From NCBI RefSeq assembly GCF_041431415.1, contig NZ_CP107845.1, forward strand, positions 3,100,001 through 3,164,000: 64,000 bases of DNA, written 5' to 3'. Made by a program: the position numbers and the translations under genes. The first letter of the stretch is position 1; the number at the start of each line of letters is the position of its first letter. Of this stretch, positions 25,814 to 35,236 are shown piece by piece. This DNA is from Streptomyces sp. NBC_00513 (lineage in GTDB: Bacteria; Actinomycetota; Actinomycetes; Streptomycetales; Streptomycetaceae). A model generated the notes under the pieces. That model searched no databases. It was not told where the DNA came from and saw only the letters and a program-made list of their open reading frames with translations.

Positions 25814-27685
25814 GTGAGCGGAACCTCAGAGGGAACCGGTTCGGCGGCCGACCGCATCCGATCGGCCACTACGGAGCGTCACCCGGCAGTGCCGGCAGTG
25901 CCCGGCATGTCGAGCGAACCCGCGGCGGCCACCGCGTCGGCCCCGCGGTCCCCGCGCGCGTCCGGGGCACGCGACTACCAGGCCGCCTTCAACGCGGCCC
26001 ATCTCGCGATGGCCGTCGTCGACCGCAGCGGGCACGTCGTCGCCGCCAACGAGGCACTCGCCGCGCTGCTGGGCGCCGAACCGCTCGCGCTCGTCGAACG
26101 GTCCGCCGCCGACCTGGTGGACCTCGCCGCGGAGGCCCGCACCTGGCAGGCCTACCAGGAGGTGCTCCGCGGCCGGCAGGCCCGACTGCGCTGCACCCGC
26201 CGCCTCAAACACCCCGACGGACACTCGCTGTGGACCGAGGTCACCCTCGGGCCGGTCCCCGGAAGCGGGGACGTCCTGCTGTCGGTCGCCGACATCAGCG
26301 ACCGGCGCGACCTCCAGGCCCGGTTGCGCCACCTCCAGATGCACGACCCGGTGACCCGACTCCCCAACCGGACGCTCTTCTTCGAACGGCTCTCCGCCGC
26401 TCTGGAGCACTCCTCGTACGAGCACGGCGGCACGGGTCGGATCGGGCTGTGCTACCTGGACCTCGACGGGTTCAAGGCCGTCAACGACACCCTGGGCCAC
26501 CGGGTCGGGGACCGGCTGCTGGCGGCCGTCGCGGCCCGGCTGACGCAGTGCGCCGACCAGTCCGGGTACGGGCGCACGAGCGGGCACCTGGTGGCCCGGC
26601 TCGGCGGCGACGAGTTCGCCCTGCTCGTCGAGGACTCCACCGGTACCGAGCAACTCGCGGACCTGGCGCGGAGCGTGTTGAACGCCGTACAGGAGCCGTT
26701 CGACCTGGCCGGTCAGCGACTGTCGGTCTCCGCGTCGATCGGCGTGGTGGAGCGGGCGGCGGCCGGGACCTCCGCGACGGGGCTGATGCAGGCCGCCGAC
26801 ACGACCCTGTACTGGGCGAAGGCGGACGGAAAGGCCCGCTGGACCCTCTTCGACCCGGAGCGCAACGCGCACCGCATGACCCGGCAGGCCCTGTCCTCGA
26901 CGCTGCGACCGGCCGTGGAGCGGGACGAGTTCCGACTGGAGTACCAGCCGCTGGTGGACCTGGAGAGCGGGACGGTGCGCGGGGTGGAGGCCCTGGTGCG
27001 CTGGAACCACCCGCAGTTCGGCATGTTGACGCCGAATCGGTTCATCGGGATCGCCGAAGAGGACGGCTCCATCGTCCCGTTGGGACAGTGGGTGCTGCGG
27101 ACCGCCTGCCGGCAGGCGCGCCGCTGGCAGATCGAACAGCCCAGTGACGCGCCGGTGTTCGTCTCCGTCAACGTCGCGGTGCGCCAGGTGTGGGACTCGG
27201 ACCTGGTCGGCGATGTCGCGGAGATCCTCGCCGAGACCGGACTGGCCCCGCAACTGCTCCAGTTGGAGCTGACGGAGTCGGCGGTGATGGGCTCGGCGGG
27301 CCGGCCGTTGCAGGCACTCCAGGCGCTGAGCGACATGGGCGTGCGGATCGCCATCGACGACTTCGGCACCGGGTACTCGAACCTGGCCTACCTGAGCCGG
27401 TTGCCGGTGTCGGTGCTGAAGCTGGACGGCTCCTTCGTCCGCGGGTTCCGCTACGAGGAGGGCTCGCACCCGAATCCGGCCGACGAGACCATCGTCGAGG
27501 CGCTCGTCCAACTCGCCCACCGGCTGGGCCTGACGGTCACCGCCGAGTGCGTGGAGACCGCGGGCCAGGCGGCGCGCCTGCGCCGCGTGGGCTGCGACAC
27601 GGGCCAGGGCTGGCTGTACTCGCGGGCCGTGGCCCCGGAACGGATCGCCGAGATGATCGGCTCGCGCCCCGGGGCCGAGGGCTAG
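25814..27685 (+). CDS. PAS-GGDEF-EAL cyclic-di-GMP turnover protein
   Basis: A 623-residue cytosolic protein. A disordered N-terminus of about 45 residues precedes a PAS domain (about 50-165; FNAAHLAMAVVDRSGHVVAA). The diguanylate cyclase domain has an intact ARLGGDEFALL motif (GGDEF at about 264-268). The EAL domain has GVEALVRW (about 391-398), ELTESAVMG, AIDDFGTGYSNLAYL and TAECVE, so the phosphodiesterase metal ligands also look intact. It could make or degrade c-di-GMP depending on the PAS signal; in Streptomyces this controls sporulation through BldD. No membrane segment is seen. GTG start. Confidence 0.9.
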   Translation: MSGTSEGTGSAADRIRSATTERHPAVPAVPGMSSEPAAATASAPRSPRASGARDYQAAFNAAHLAMAVVDRSGHVVAANEALAALLGAEPLALVERSAADLVDLAAEARTWQAYQEVLRGRQARLRCTRRLKHPDGHSLWTEVTLGPVPGSGDVLLSVADISDRRDLQARLRHLQMHDPVTRLPNRTLFFERLSAALEHSSYEHGGTGRIGLCYLDLDGFKAVNDTLGHRVGDRLLAAVAARLTQCADQSGYGRTSGHLVARLGGDEFALLVEDSTGTEQLADLARSVLNAVQEPFDLAGQRLSVSASIGVVERAAAGTSATGLMQAADTTLYWAKADGKARWTLFDPERNAHRMTRQALSSTLRPAVERDEFRLEYQPLVDLESGTVRGVEALVRWNHPQFGMLTPNRFIGIAEEDGSIVPLGQWVLRTACRQARRWQIEQPSDAPVFVSVNVAVRQVWDSDLVGDVAEILAETGLAPQLLQLELTESAVMGSAGRPLQALQALSDMGVRIAIDDFGTGYSNLAYLSRLPVSVLKLDGSFVRGFRYEEGSHPNPADETIVEALVQLAHRLGLTVTAECVETAGQAARLRRVGCDTGQGWLYSRAVAPERIAEMIGSRPGAEG

Positions 27686-27695
27686 GACCGCGCGG

Positions 27696-28127
27696 TCAGC
27701 CGAGCTTCTCGCCGTACACGCGCTCGACCGTCATCGTCATCAGCACCCTGCGGTCGGACACCATCACCGACCGGTACTCCTCCCAGTCCGGGTGTTCGCC
27801 GGCGGCGAGGCGGTAGTAGTCCACCAGCGCGTCGACCTCGGGGCCGTGCGGGTCGGTGCCCGGGCCGACGAGCGTCACGGGCCCCTCGGCGGTGGCCCAG
27901 GAGCGGCCGTCGGGGGCGGTGACCTCCAGGGCGGCTCGCGGGTCGCGGCGCAGGTTCGCCGTCTTGGCCCGCCCCTCGGTCATCGAGACGTGCAGCAGGC
28001 CCGACTCGCTGTCGTAGAAGGGCATCACGGGGGAGAGTTGGGGGAGGCCGCTCGACTTGATCGTGGCGAGGACACCGAGTCGGCTCCCCGCGAGCAGCGC
28101 GCGCGGTTCGAATGGCGTGGCAGTCAT
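27696..28127 (-). CDS. pyridoxamine-5'-phosphate-oxidase-fold, F420/FMN-type protein
   Basis: A 143-residue split beta-barrel protein. It has LLAGSRLGVLATIKSSGLPQ and SPVMPFYDSESGLLHVSMTE, followed by GRAKTANLRRDPRAALEVTA, the pattern of PPOX-class flavin or F420-dependent oxidoreductases in Actinobacteria. Convergent with the GGDEF-EAL gene (10-bp gap). Substrate unknown. Confidence 0.85.
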   Translation of the reverse strand: MTATPFEPRALLAGSRLGVLATIKSSGLPQLSPVMPFYDSESGLLHVSMTEGRAKTANLRRDPRAALEVTAPDGRSWATAEGPVTLVGPGTDPHGPEVDALVDYYRLAAGEHPDWEEYRSVMVSDRRVLMTMTVERVYGEKLG

Positions 28128-28186
28128 GTCCGGAGTCAACCCGAGACCGGTCGGGGGTTGTTCCCGGCGCGCCGGTGCGCGGAACA

Positions 28187-28223
28187 CGGCCGCCCCCGCC
28201 CCGGGAGGGGGCGGGGGCGGCCG
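28187..28223 (-). terminator. terminator hairpin downstream of the chitinase
   Basis: A perfect 16-bp inverted repeat (CGGCCGCCCCCGCCCC and its complement) with a 5-nt loop, 24 bp beyond the chitinase stop codon. No T tract follows, as is common in Streptomyces. Confidence 0.75.
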
Positions 28224-28246
28224 GCGCTCGGCGCGGGGTGGGGGGA

Positions 28247-29953
<1,707 letters not shown>

Positions 29954-30032
29954 GAACTGACTCCGGGGGGTGGGAGGGGGGCATCAGCTTCAGGTGAGAG
30001 AAGTGATAGCGATCACCCCGGCCCCCAGTCAA

Positions 30033-30060
30033 TGGTTTGGACCAAAGAAGGACTAGACCA
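30033..30060 (-). promoter_or_regulatory. pair of DasR-type / chitinase direct-repeat boxes
   Basis: TGGTTTGGACCA (30033-30044) and AGGACTAGACCA (30049-30060) are two imperfect copies spaced 16 bp, both close to the dre core TGGTCTAGACCA and to the direct repeats known upstream of Streptomyces chitinase genes. They lie 80-107 bp upstream of the chitinase start, in the promoter region. Confidence 0.7.
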
Positions 30061-30105
30061 CTCAGGCGCCAAAAGGCCTCGTCAGAGACCTGATGGCATA
30101 CGCAG

Positions 30106-30136
30106 AACCGCTCGCCACCCCGGGTGACGAGCGGTT
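30106..30136 (-). terminator. hairpin downstream of the luciferase-like gene
   Basis: AACCGCTCG and its exact complement CGAGCGGTT enclose 13 nt that can also pair in part. It lies 70 bp beyond the stop of the luciferase-like gene and between it and the chitinase promoter. Confidence 0.6.
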
Positions 30137-30205
30137 TAAGGCTGCACTAAGCCATGTGCGGGCAAGGTTTTGGCAACAAACCAGCCAAACCCCGTTCTTG
30201 TGCGC

Positions 30206-31333
30206 TCAGGCGGGGTTCGAGTCCTGCGTCGGCATGCCGTACGCATCTGCGATGAGCCCGTACGAGCGCAACCGGGCCTCCCCGCCGTGGGCGTTGGCGG
30301 TCAGCATCAGCTCGTCCGCGCCCGTCCGCTTCACCAGGTCGTCGAGTCCCTCGCGGACCTCGTCGGGGGTGCCGTGGACGATGTTCGCCAGCCAGCCGTC
30401 CACGAACTCCCGCTCCAGCGGCGAGAAGGGGTACGCGGCCGCCTCCTCGGGCGTCGGGACCAGCCCGGGTCGCCCGCCGCGCAGCCGCAGCATCGACAGC
30501 GCGCCCGTGAGCACCTGCGCCCGGGCCTCCTCGTCGGTGTCGGCGGCCAGGGCCGCGGCGCCGATCAGGGCGTAGGGGGCGTCGAGCACGGCCGAGGGTC
30601 GGAAGCTCTGCCGGTACAGGTCCAGCGCGGGAATCGTGCCGGCCGCCGAGAAGTGGTGGGCGTACGCGAAGGGCAGGCCGAGCTCGCCGGCGAGGCGGGC
30701 GCTGAAACCGGAGGAGCCGAGCAACCAGATCGGCGGTCGACCGGCGGGGCCCTGCACGGGGCCGGGCACGGCGTGCACCCGGGCGTAGGGGTGTCCGTCG
30801 GGGAAGTCGTCGTCGAGGAAGCGGATCAGCTCCCCCAACTGCCGGGGGAATCCGTCGGCGGCGTCGTCCGCCCGTCCGGCTCCGCGCAGCGCGGCCGCGG
30901 TACGGGGGTCCGTGCCGGGCGCGCGCCCCAGTCCGAGGTCGATCCGGCCCGGGGCGAAGGCCTCCAGGGTGCCGAACTGCTCGGCGACGGCCAGCGGGGC
31001 GTGGTTGGGCAGCATGACCCCGCCCGAGCCGAGCCGTATCCGGGAGGTGTGGGCGGCGAGGTGGGCGAGGATCACCGCCGGGGAGGAGCTGGCCACGCCG
31101 GGCATGGAGTGGTGTTCGGCCACCCAGTGCCGGTGGAACCCCCGGGATTCGGCCAGCCGGGAGATCGCCACGCTGGTGCGCAGCGACGCCTGGGCGGTGC
31201 TGCCGGCCCCGACGGTGACGAGGTCCAGCACCGAGAGCGGGACCGGCGCGCTCCCCCGTACGGTCCCCCGGATCGGATCCGCGGTGCCTCCCGTCCCGGC
31301 TGCCCTGATTCCCTCGTCCCCGGCGTCATTCAT
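30206..31333 (-). CDS. luciferase-like monooxygenase family oxidoreductase
   Basis: A 375-residue flavin- or F420-dependent oxidoreductase of the bacterial-luciferase fold (MsnO8-type). PLSVLDLVTVGAGSTAQASL is the N-terminal strand, GFHRHWVAEHHSMPGVASSS the cofactor-site region, then RIRLGSGGVMLPNHAPLAVA and RIDLGLGRAPGTDPRTAAAL, all typical of the group. The first 25 residues are a polar extension. GGGAG lies 5 bp before the ATG. Substrate unknown. Confidence 0.87.
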   Translation of the reverse strand: MNDAGDEGIRAAGTGGTADPIRGTVRGSAPVPLSVLDLVTVGAGSTAQASLRTSVAISRLAESRGFHRHWVAEHHSMPGVASSSPAVILAHLAAHTSRIRLGSGGVMLPNHAPLAVAEQFGTLEAFAPGRIDLGLGRAPGTDPRTAAALRGAGRADDAADGFPRQLGELIRFLDDDFPDGHPYARVHAVPGPVQGPAGRPPIWLLGSSGFSARLAGELGLPFAYAHHFSAAGTIPALDLYRQSFRPSAVLDAPYALIGAAALAADTDEEARAQVLTGALSMLRLRGGRPGLVPTPEEAAAYPFSPLEREFVDGWLANIVHGTPDEVREGLDDLVKRTGADELMLTANAHGGEARLRSYGLIADAYGMPTQDSNPA

Positions 31334-31444
31334 CGTCGCTCCCGTCCCGTGCGGCCCTCGCGGCTTCCTGCATGTCCGTACGAGGAATCCGAACCATCGA
31401 GGGGGCCGGGGCATTCCCGACGGGCCGCCGAGTCGGCCATGCCT

Positions 31445-31458
31445 CTGGCATATGCCAG
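31445..31458. promoter_or_regulatory. perfect 14-bp palindrome in the divergent promoter region
   Basis: CTGGCATATGCCAG lies between the luciferase-like gene and the IclR regulator. A second, looser symmetry pairs GCCATCAA (31491-31498) with TTGATGGC (31529-31536), close to the iclR start at 31581. Either could be the IclR operator. Confidence 0.5.
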
Positions 31459-31580
31459 GCGGGTAGGTCCAGGCAGAGGGACTTGATTGAGCCATCAATC
31501 TCTTCAACAGGCGCTCCACACAAGCCTCTTGATGGCTATCGTGGGGGAGCAAGCGGTAACAACCTGGTAGGGGGAAAACC

Positions 31581-32339
31581 GTGGCGCTGAAGCCCGAGCC
31601 GACCGCGCCGTTCCATTCGGTGCAGTACGCCCTTCGCGTACTCGAAACGATCGCCCGGCACACCGGCGGTGTGACCGACGCACAGATAGCGCGTGAGACA
31701 GGCCTGCCCTCGGCCCACCTGTCCCCGATGCTGCTCATGCTGCGCCGGGAGGGGTACGTGCTCCAGGTCTCCGACGGCGCCTACGCCATAGGGGACTCCC
31801 TCGTCCTCCTCGGCTCCGGCGTCGACCGGCAGCAGGCCCTCCAGGACAAGCTCCAGGACACCCTGGACCGACTGCGGGACTCGGTCGGAGCGGCGGTCTA
31901 CATCAGCCGCTACGTCGACGGCGAGGTCCGCATCACCCAGTTCGCGGACAGTCCGCGCACCCCGAAGGTGCACGAGTGGGTCGACTTCCGCTCGGCGGCG
32001 CACGCCAGCGCGGTCGGCAAGTGCCTGCTGACCCAGCTCGACCAGAACGGTCGACGGGACCACCTGTCCCGGCACAAGATCGCCCGACTGACCTCGAAGA
32101 CGATCGTGAACGAGCGCGTGCTGTTCTCCAAGCTGGACAGCCAGCCCGCCACCGTGCCCGTGCTGGACCTCCAGGAGTACGCCGTGGGCACCGTCTGCGC
32201 GGCGGTACCGATCACCGCCGGCGCCTCGGTGGGCTGCCTGGCCCTGTCGATGCCGGTCGAGCACGCGCACCGGCTGCGGGCCGCGGCGGAGACGCTGAAC
32301 CGGAAGGCCGCGCCGCTGCTGCTGTCGCTCACGCTCTGA
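31581..32339 (+). CDS. IclR-family transcriptional regulator
   Basis: A 252-residue regulator. The N-terminal winged helix-turn-helix (about residues 12-70) contains VTDAQIARETGLPSAHLSPM. The C-terminal IclR ligand domain has EWVDFRSAAHASAVGKCLLT and YAVGTVCAAVPITAGASVGC. GTG start with a G-rich Shine-Dalgarno (GGGGGAAAA). It is divergent from the luciferase-like oxidoreductase gene, which is a candidate target. The effector is unknown. Confidence 0.87.
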   Translation: MALKPEPTAPFHSVQYALRVLETIARHTGGVTDAQIARETGLPSAHLSPMLLMLRREGYVLQVSDGAYAIGDSLVLLGSGVDRQQALQDKLQDTLDRLRDSVGAAVYISRYVDGEVRITQFADSPRTPKVHEWVDFRSAAHASAVGKCLLTQLDQNGRRDHLSRHKIARLTSKTIVNERVLFSKLDSQPATVPVLDLQEYAVGTVCAAVPITAGASVGCLALSMPVEHAHRLRAAAETLNRKAAPLLLSLTL

Positions 32340-32406
32340 CGGGCCGCGCACCCGGGGACGAGCACCCCGAAGGCCGCTCGGGCCGTTGCGCCGGGGCCCG
32401 GAAACC

Positions 32407-32446
32407 ACTTCGGGCGGTTCCCGGTGAACCGGAAACCGCCCGAAGT
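32407..32446. terminator. bidirectional terminator between iclR and tRNA-Lys copy 2
   Basis: A near-perfect inverted repeat, ACTTCGGGCGGTT pairing with AACCGCCCGAAGT, around a central stem CCGG/CCGG. It can end transcription of iclR from the left and of the minus-strand tRNA from the right. Confidence 0.8.
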
Positions 32447-32451
32447 ACAAG

Positions 32452-32525
32452 TGCGCCGCCAGGGACTCGAACCCCGGACCCGCTGATTAAGAGTCAGCTG
32501 CTCTAACCAACTGAGCTAGCGGCGC
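32452..32525 (-). tRNA. tRNA-Lys(CTT), copy 2, inverted
   Basis: The exact reverse complement of the 74-nt gene at 24082-24155. A -10-like TAGTAT (complement of 32538-32543) lies upstream. Its flanks differ from those of copies 1 and 3. Confidence 0.97.
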
Positions 32526-32701
32526 CTGACAGAGAAAATACTACCCGGTCCCCGGGAGTGCTCAAAACCATTACCCCCGAGGTGCGCGAGGACCCCGCGC
32601 TCACGCCGGCCCCGGGGTCCGGGCCGCGCCATGGGCCCCCGGCGGGGCGGCCCGGGGGCGGTGACGCCGGCCACACCCTCGGGGCGGTCGCGGTGCCCGG
32701 G

Positions 32702-34378
32702 TCAGCGGTCCAGGAGGTCGGACCGGCCCTGGGCCTCGTAGGAGGACAGCAGGGCGGCCAGGGACTGGGCGTCCAGGGGCCGGTAACCCGGTTCGCCCGG
32801 CGGGGACCACCAGACCGGGTCCGGGCAGCGGAAGCCGGCGCGGCGCAGGGCCACGCGGTGGACCTTGTTCGTCGCCGTCGTCGGCATCTCGGGGACCACC
32901 CGGACGTAGCGCGGCGGCATCTTCGTGCCCAGGTCGGGCTGCGCGGCGAGGAACGCGGCGAACGCCGACGGGGAGAACGTCGCCCCCGGGCGGAGGGCGA
33001 CGGCCGCCATCACCTGGTCGCCCGCGACCTCGTCCGGCACGGCGTAGACCGCCACGGCCGCCGCGTCCTCCCATCGGGCGAGGACGTTCTCGATGACGGC
33101 CGCGGCGAGGTTCTCGCTGTCGACCCGCAGTCGGTCGTCGGTGCGGCCCGCGAAGTAGAGGAATCCGGCGGCGTCGCGGAAGAAGAGGTCTCCGGTCCAG
33201 TACCAGCCGTCGCGGGTGCGCGCCGCCTCGGCGTCGGGGTTGCGCCAGTAGCCCTCGAAGAGGCCGCGGCCTCGGTTGACGAGTTCTCCGATGGCCTCGC
33301 GGCCGTTGAGGAGGCGGCCCGAGCCGTCGAGGACGGCCGCCGGGCATTGCCTGCCCGTCTGCGGGTCGACGACGACGAGGTCGTCCCCGGCGCCGGCGCG
33401 GCCCAGTGCGGCCGGCGGGGTGTCGGGGGTGCGGACCACGGACGCGCCGCCCTCGGTGGCCCCGTAGCCCTCCACCAGGCGGACCCCGAACCGCTCGGTG
33501 AAGCGGGCGGCGTCCACCGCGCCGGCCTCGGTGCCGAAGCCGAGCCGCAGGGTGTGCGCGCGGTCGTCGGGGCGGGGCTCGGTGGCCAGGAGGTACTGGA
33601 TCGCCCGGCCGACGTAGGTGAAGTAGGTGGCCTCGTAGGCCCGTACGTCGTCCAGGAACCGGGAGGCCGAGAAGCGCCGCCTCAGGGCCACGGACGCGCC
33701 GCCGGCCAGCGCCGGCAGCCAGTCGGCGATGACCGCGTTGCCGTGGAAGAGCGGCATGCAGACGTAGTGGACGTCGTCGGGGGTGACCGAGAACCGGCGG
33801 GCCAGCGCGGTTCCGGCGGCGGCCAGGCGGCCCTGGGTGCAGAGGGCGGCCTTGGGGGCGCCGGTGGAGCCGGAGGTGAAGTAGAGGAGCATCCGGGAGG
33901 CGGGGGTGGGGCCGCCGGAGAGTACGGCCTCCCCCGGCTTGGCTCCCGCGTAGGGCGCCAGCAGTCGCGCGTACTCCTCGGTGTCGGTCACGAGGATCCG
34001 TACGCCCGGCAGGTCGAGGCCGCGCAGCAGCGGCAGGTGGGCGCGCTCGGTGACGAGGATCCGGCAGTCGGTGTGCAGGATGTCGCGGGCCAGTTCGGGG
34101 CCGCGCCGGGTCGGGTTGATCCCGGCGACGGCGGCCCCCGCGAGGGCCGCCGCGCCGAGCCAGAACGGGAACTCCGGGGTGTTGTCGAGCAGCACTCCCA
34201 GGTGCGGCTCGGCCTCCGGCGGCAGGAGGTCGACGAGCAGCGCGGCGCGCGCGGCGGCCTCCTGGGCGGTCCGGTGGCGGCTGAGGACGGCGTGCTCGTG
34301 CTTCAGCCCGGGCCGGTGGTCGCCCCATTGGCGCGCGATGAGCTCCGCGACGGTGTCGGGTGTGGTCGTCGTCCGCAT
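32702..34378 (-). CDS. FATP-type acyl-CoA synthetase
   Basis: A 558-residue adenylate-forming enzyme. The phosphate loop is LLYFTSGSTGAPKAAL, with EGYGATEGGASVV, YWTGDLFFRDAAGFLYF and GRTDDRLRVDSEN in order, and a C-terminal TNKVHRVALRRAGF carrying the catalytic Lys. This set matches very-long-chain fatty-acid transport proteins (FATP/FadD17-like) that activate fatty acids or steroid side chains to CoA thioesters. It starts 27 bp after the LPMO stop codon, with a palindrome in between. Confidence 0.85.
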   Translation of the reverse strand: MRTTTTPDTVAELIARQWGDHRPGLKHEHAVLSRHRTAQEAAARAALLVDLLPPEAEPHLGVLLDNTPEFPFWLGAAALAGAAVAGINPTRRGPELARDILHTDCRILVTERAHLPLLRGLDLPGVRILVTDTEEYARLLAPYAGAKPGEAVLSGGPTPASRMLLYFTSGSTGAPKAALCTQGRLAAAGTALARRFSVTPDDVHYVCMPLFHGNAVIADWLPALAGGASVALRRRFSASRFLDDVRAYEATYFTYVGRAIQYLLATEPRPDDRAHTLRLGFGTEAGAVDAARFTERFGVRLVEGYGATEGGASVVRTPDTPPAALGRAGAGDDLVVVDPQTGRQCPAAVLDGSGRLLNGREAIGELVNRGRGLFEGYWRNPDAEAARTRDGWYWTGDLFFRDAAGFLYFAGRTDDRLRVDSENLAAAVIENVLARWEDAAAVAVYAVPDEVAGDQVMAAVALRPGATFSPSAFAAFLAAQPDLGTKMPPRYVRVVPEMPTTATNKVHRVALRRAGFRCPDPVWWSPPGEPGYRPLDAQSLAALLSSYEAQGRSDLLDR

Positions 34379-34393
34379 GCCGCCGGAGGTTAG

Positions 34394-34408
34394 CTGACGT
34401 TACGTCAG
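34394..34408. promoter_or_regulatory. 15-bp palindrome before the acyl-CoA synthetase gene
   Basis: CTGACGT and ACGTCAG around a single central base, 16 bp upstream of the ATG and overlapping the LPMO stop codon. A likely TetR-type operator site, but no adjacent regulator is apparent. Confidence 0.55.
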
Positions 34409-35013
34409 AATTGAACGTCGGAGCAGGAGTAGAAGGCCATCGGGGTGTCGTTGACGGTCCAGACCGCCAGGATCAGGTGCCGACCGGTCTTCCCGCTCGG
34501 CATGGCGCCCTGGTGGACGGTGGTCATGGCGGGGCGGGCGCCGTTGTAGGCGACCGTGAGGAAGGGCTGGGGGTCGAGGGCGGCCCGGGTGAGCGGCTTG
34601 GTGGGGTCCCAGCCGTTCTTGGTGACGTAGTACTTGAAGTCGGTGGTGGAGTGGTTGGCGGTGAACTGCCACCGGAAGCCGTAGCTCTGACCGCTGTTGA
34701 CGCGGGTGGCGGGCCAGGTCCCGCCGCGCTGGTCGTCGAGTTCGGCGAACTGGGCGTTGCCGGCCGCGCATATCTTCCCGTCGGCCGGTCCGGCGGCCGG
34801 GAAGCCCTTGAAGCCCTCGGCGCTCTGCGGTTCCCACTGGATCTGGCCGCAGTTGGAGACGGTCTTGTTGGCACAGAGCTTCTGGCGACTGATGGGGGTG
34901 TCGGTGTATCCGTGACTGCTGGCGGTGGGGGTGCCGAGGAGGGTGGCGCCGGCGACGAGGCCGAGACCGAGGGCCGTGACGCCGGCTCGTTTGGGCATGC
35001 GGAAGGAACGCAT
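34405..35013 (-). CDS. chitin-active AA10 lytic polysaccharide monooxygenase
   Basis: A 202-residue secreted copper enzyme. After a 33-residue signal peptide the mature protein starts with His34 (ASS|HGYTDTP), one arm of the histidine brace. His121 is in QFTANHSTTDF, and the axial Phe is in the C-terminal SDVQF. SRQKLCANK and FYSCSDVQF are typical of short chitin-active AA10 enzymes without a binding module. AAGGAG precedes the ATG. It would cleave crystalline chitin oxidatively, acting with the chitinase encoded 5 kb away; both promoters carry DasR-type boxes. Confidence 0.92.
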   Translation of the reverse strand: MRSFRMPKRAGVTALGLGLVAGATLLGTPTASSHGYTDTPISRQKLCANKTVSNCGQIQWEPQSAEGFKGFPAAGPADGKICAAGNAQFAELDDQRGGTWPATRVNSGQSYGFRWQFTANHSTTDFKYYVTKNGWDPTKPLTRAALDPQPFLTVAYNGARPAMTTVHQGAMPSGKTGRHLILAVWTVNDTPMAFYSCSDVQF

Positions 35014-35074
35014 GATGCTCCTTGGACGTGGGGGGAGTCTGGCGAGAGCGTGCGCACGCGTGGGGATGGTTTCC

Positions 35075-35126
35075 AGGTCTAGACCAAGTCCCAGATTATT
35101 GACGAGAGTTGGCCATGTCTATACCA
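35075..35126 (-). promoter_or_regulatory. two DasR-type boxes upstream of the LPMO gene
   Basis: AGGTCTAGACCA (35075-35086, with perfect palindrome GGTCTAGACC) and ATGTCTATACCA (35115-35126). Both fit the dre consensus of the GlcNAc-responsive repressor DasR. They lie 62 and 102 bp upstream of the LPMO start. Confidence 0.75.
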
Positions 35127-35133
35127 ATGGGAA

Positions 35134-35166
35134 AACGGGTGGTCCGGTCGTTCCCGGCCACCCGTT
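35134..35166 (-). terminator. terminator downstream of the SPFH gene
   Basis: AACGGGTGG-CCGG pairs with its complement across a 6-nt loop with one bulge. Read on the minus strand it ends in TTTT. It separates the SPFH gene from the LPMO promoter. Confidence 0.65.
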
Positions 35167-35236
35167 CTCCCGCGTCGCTCGTCGTCCGCTCCCGCGTCGC
35201 CGCCGTCTTCTCCCGCGCCTCGGCCGCCGATCGCCG

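Noticed and set aside
30190..30240. A tRNA 3' half (GGTTCGAGTCC) at the end of the luciferase-like gene.
   Set aside because: The T-stem pairs at only about three of five positions and no acceptor, D or anticodon arm can be drawn upstream. The match is the antisense of the gene's last codons.
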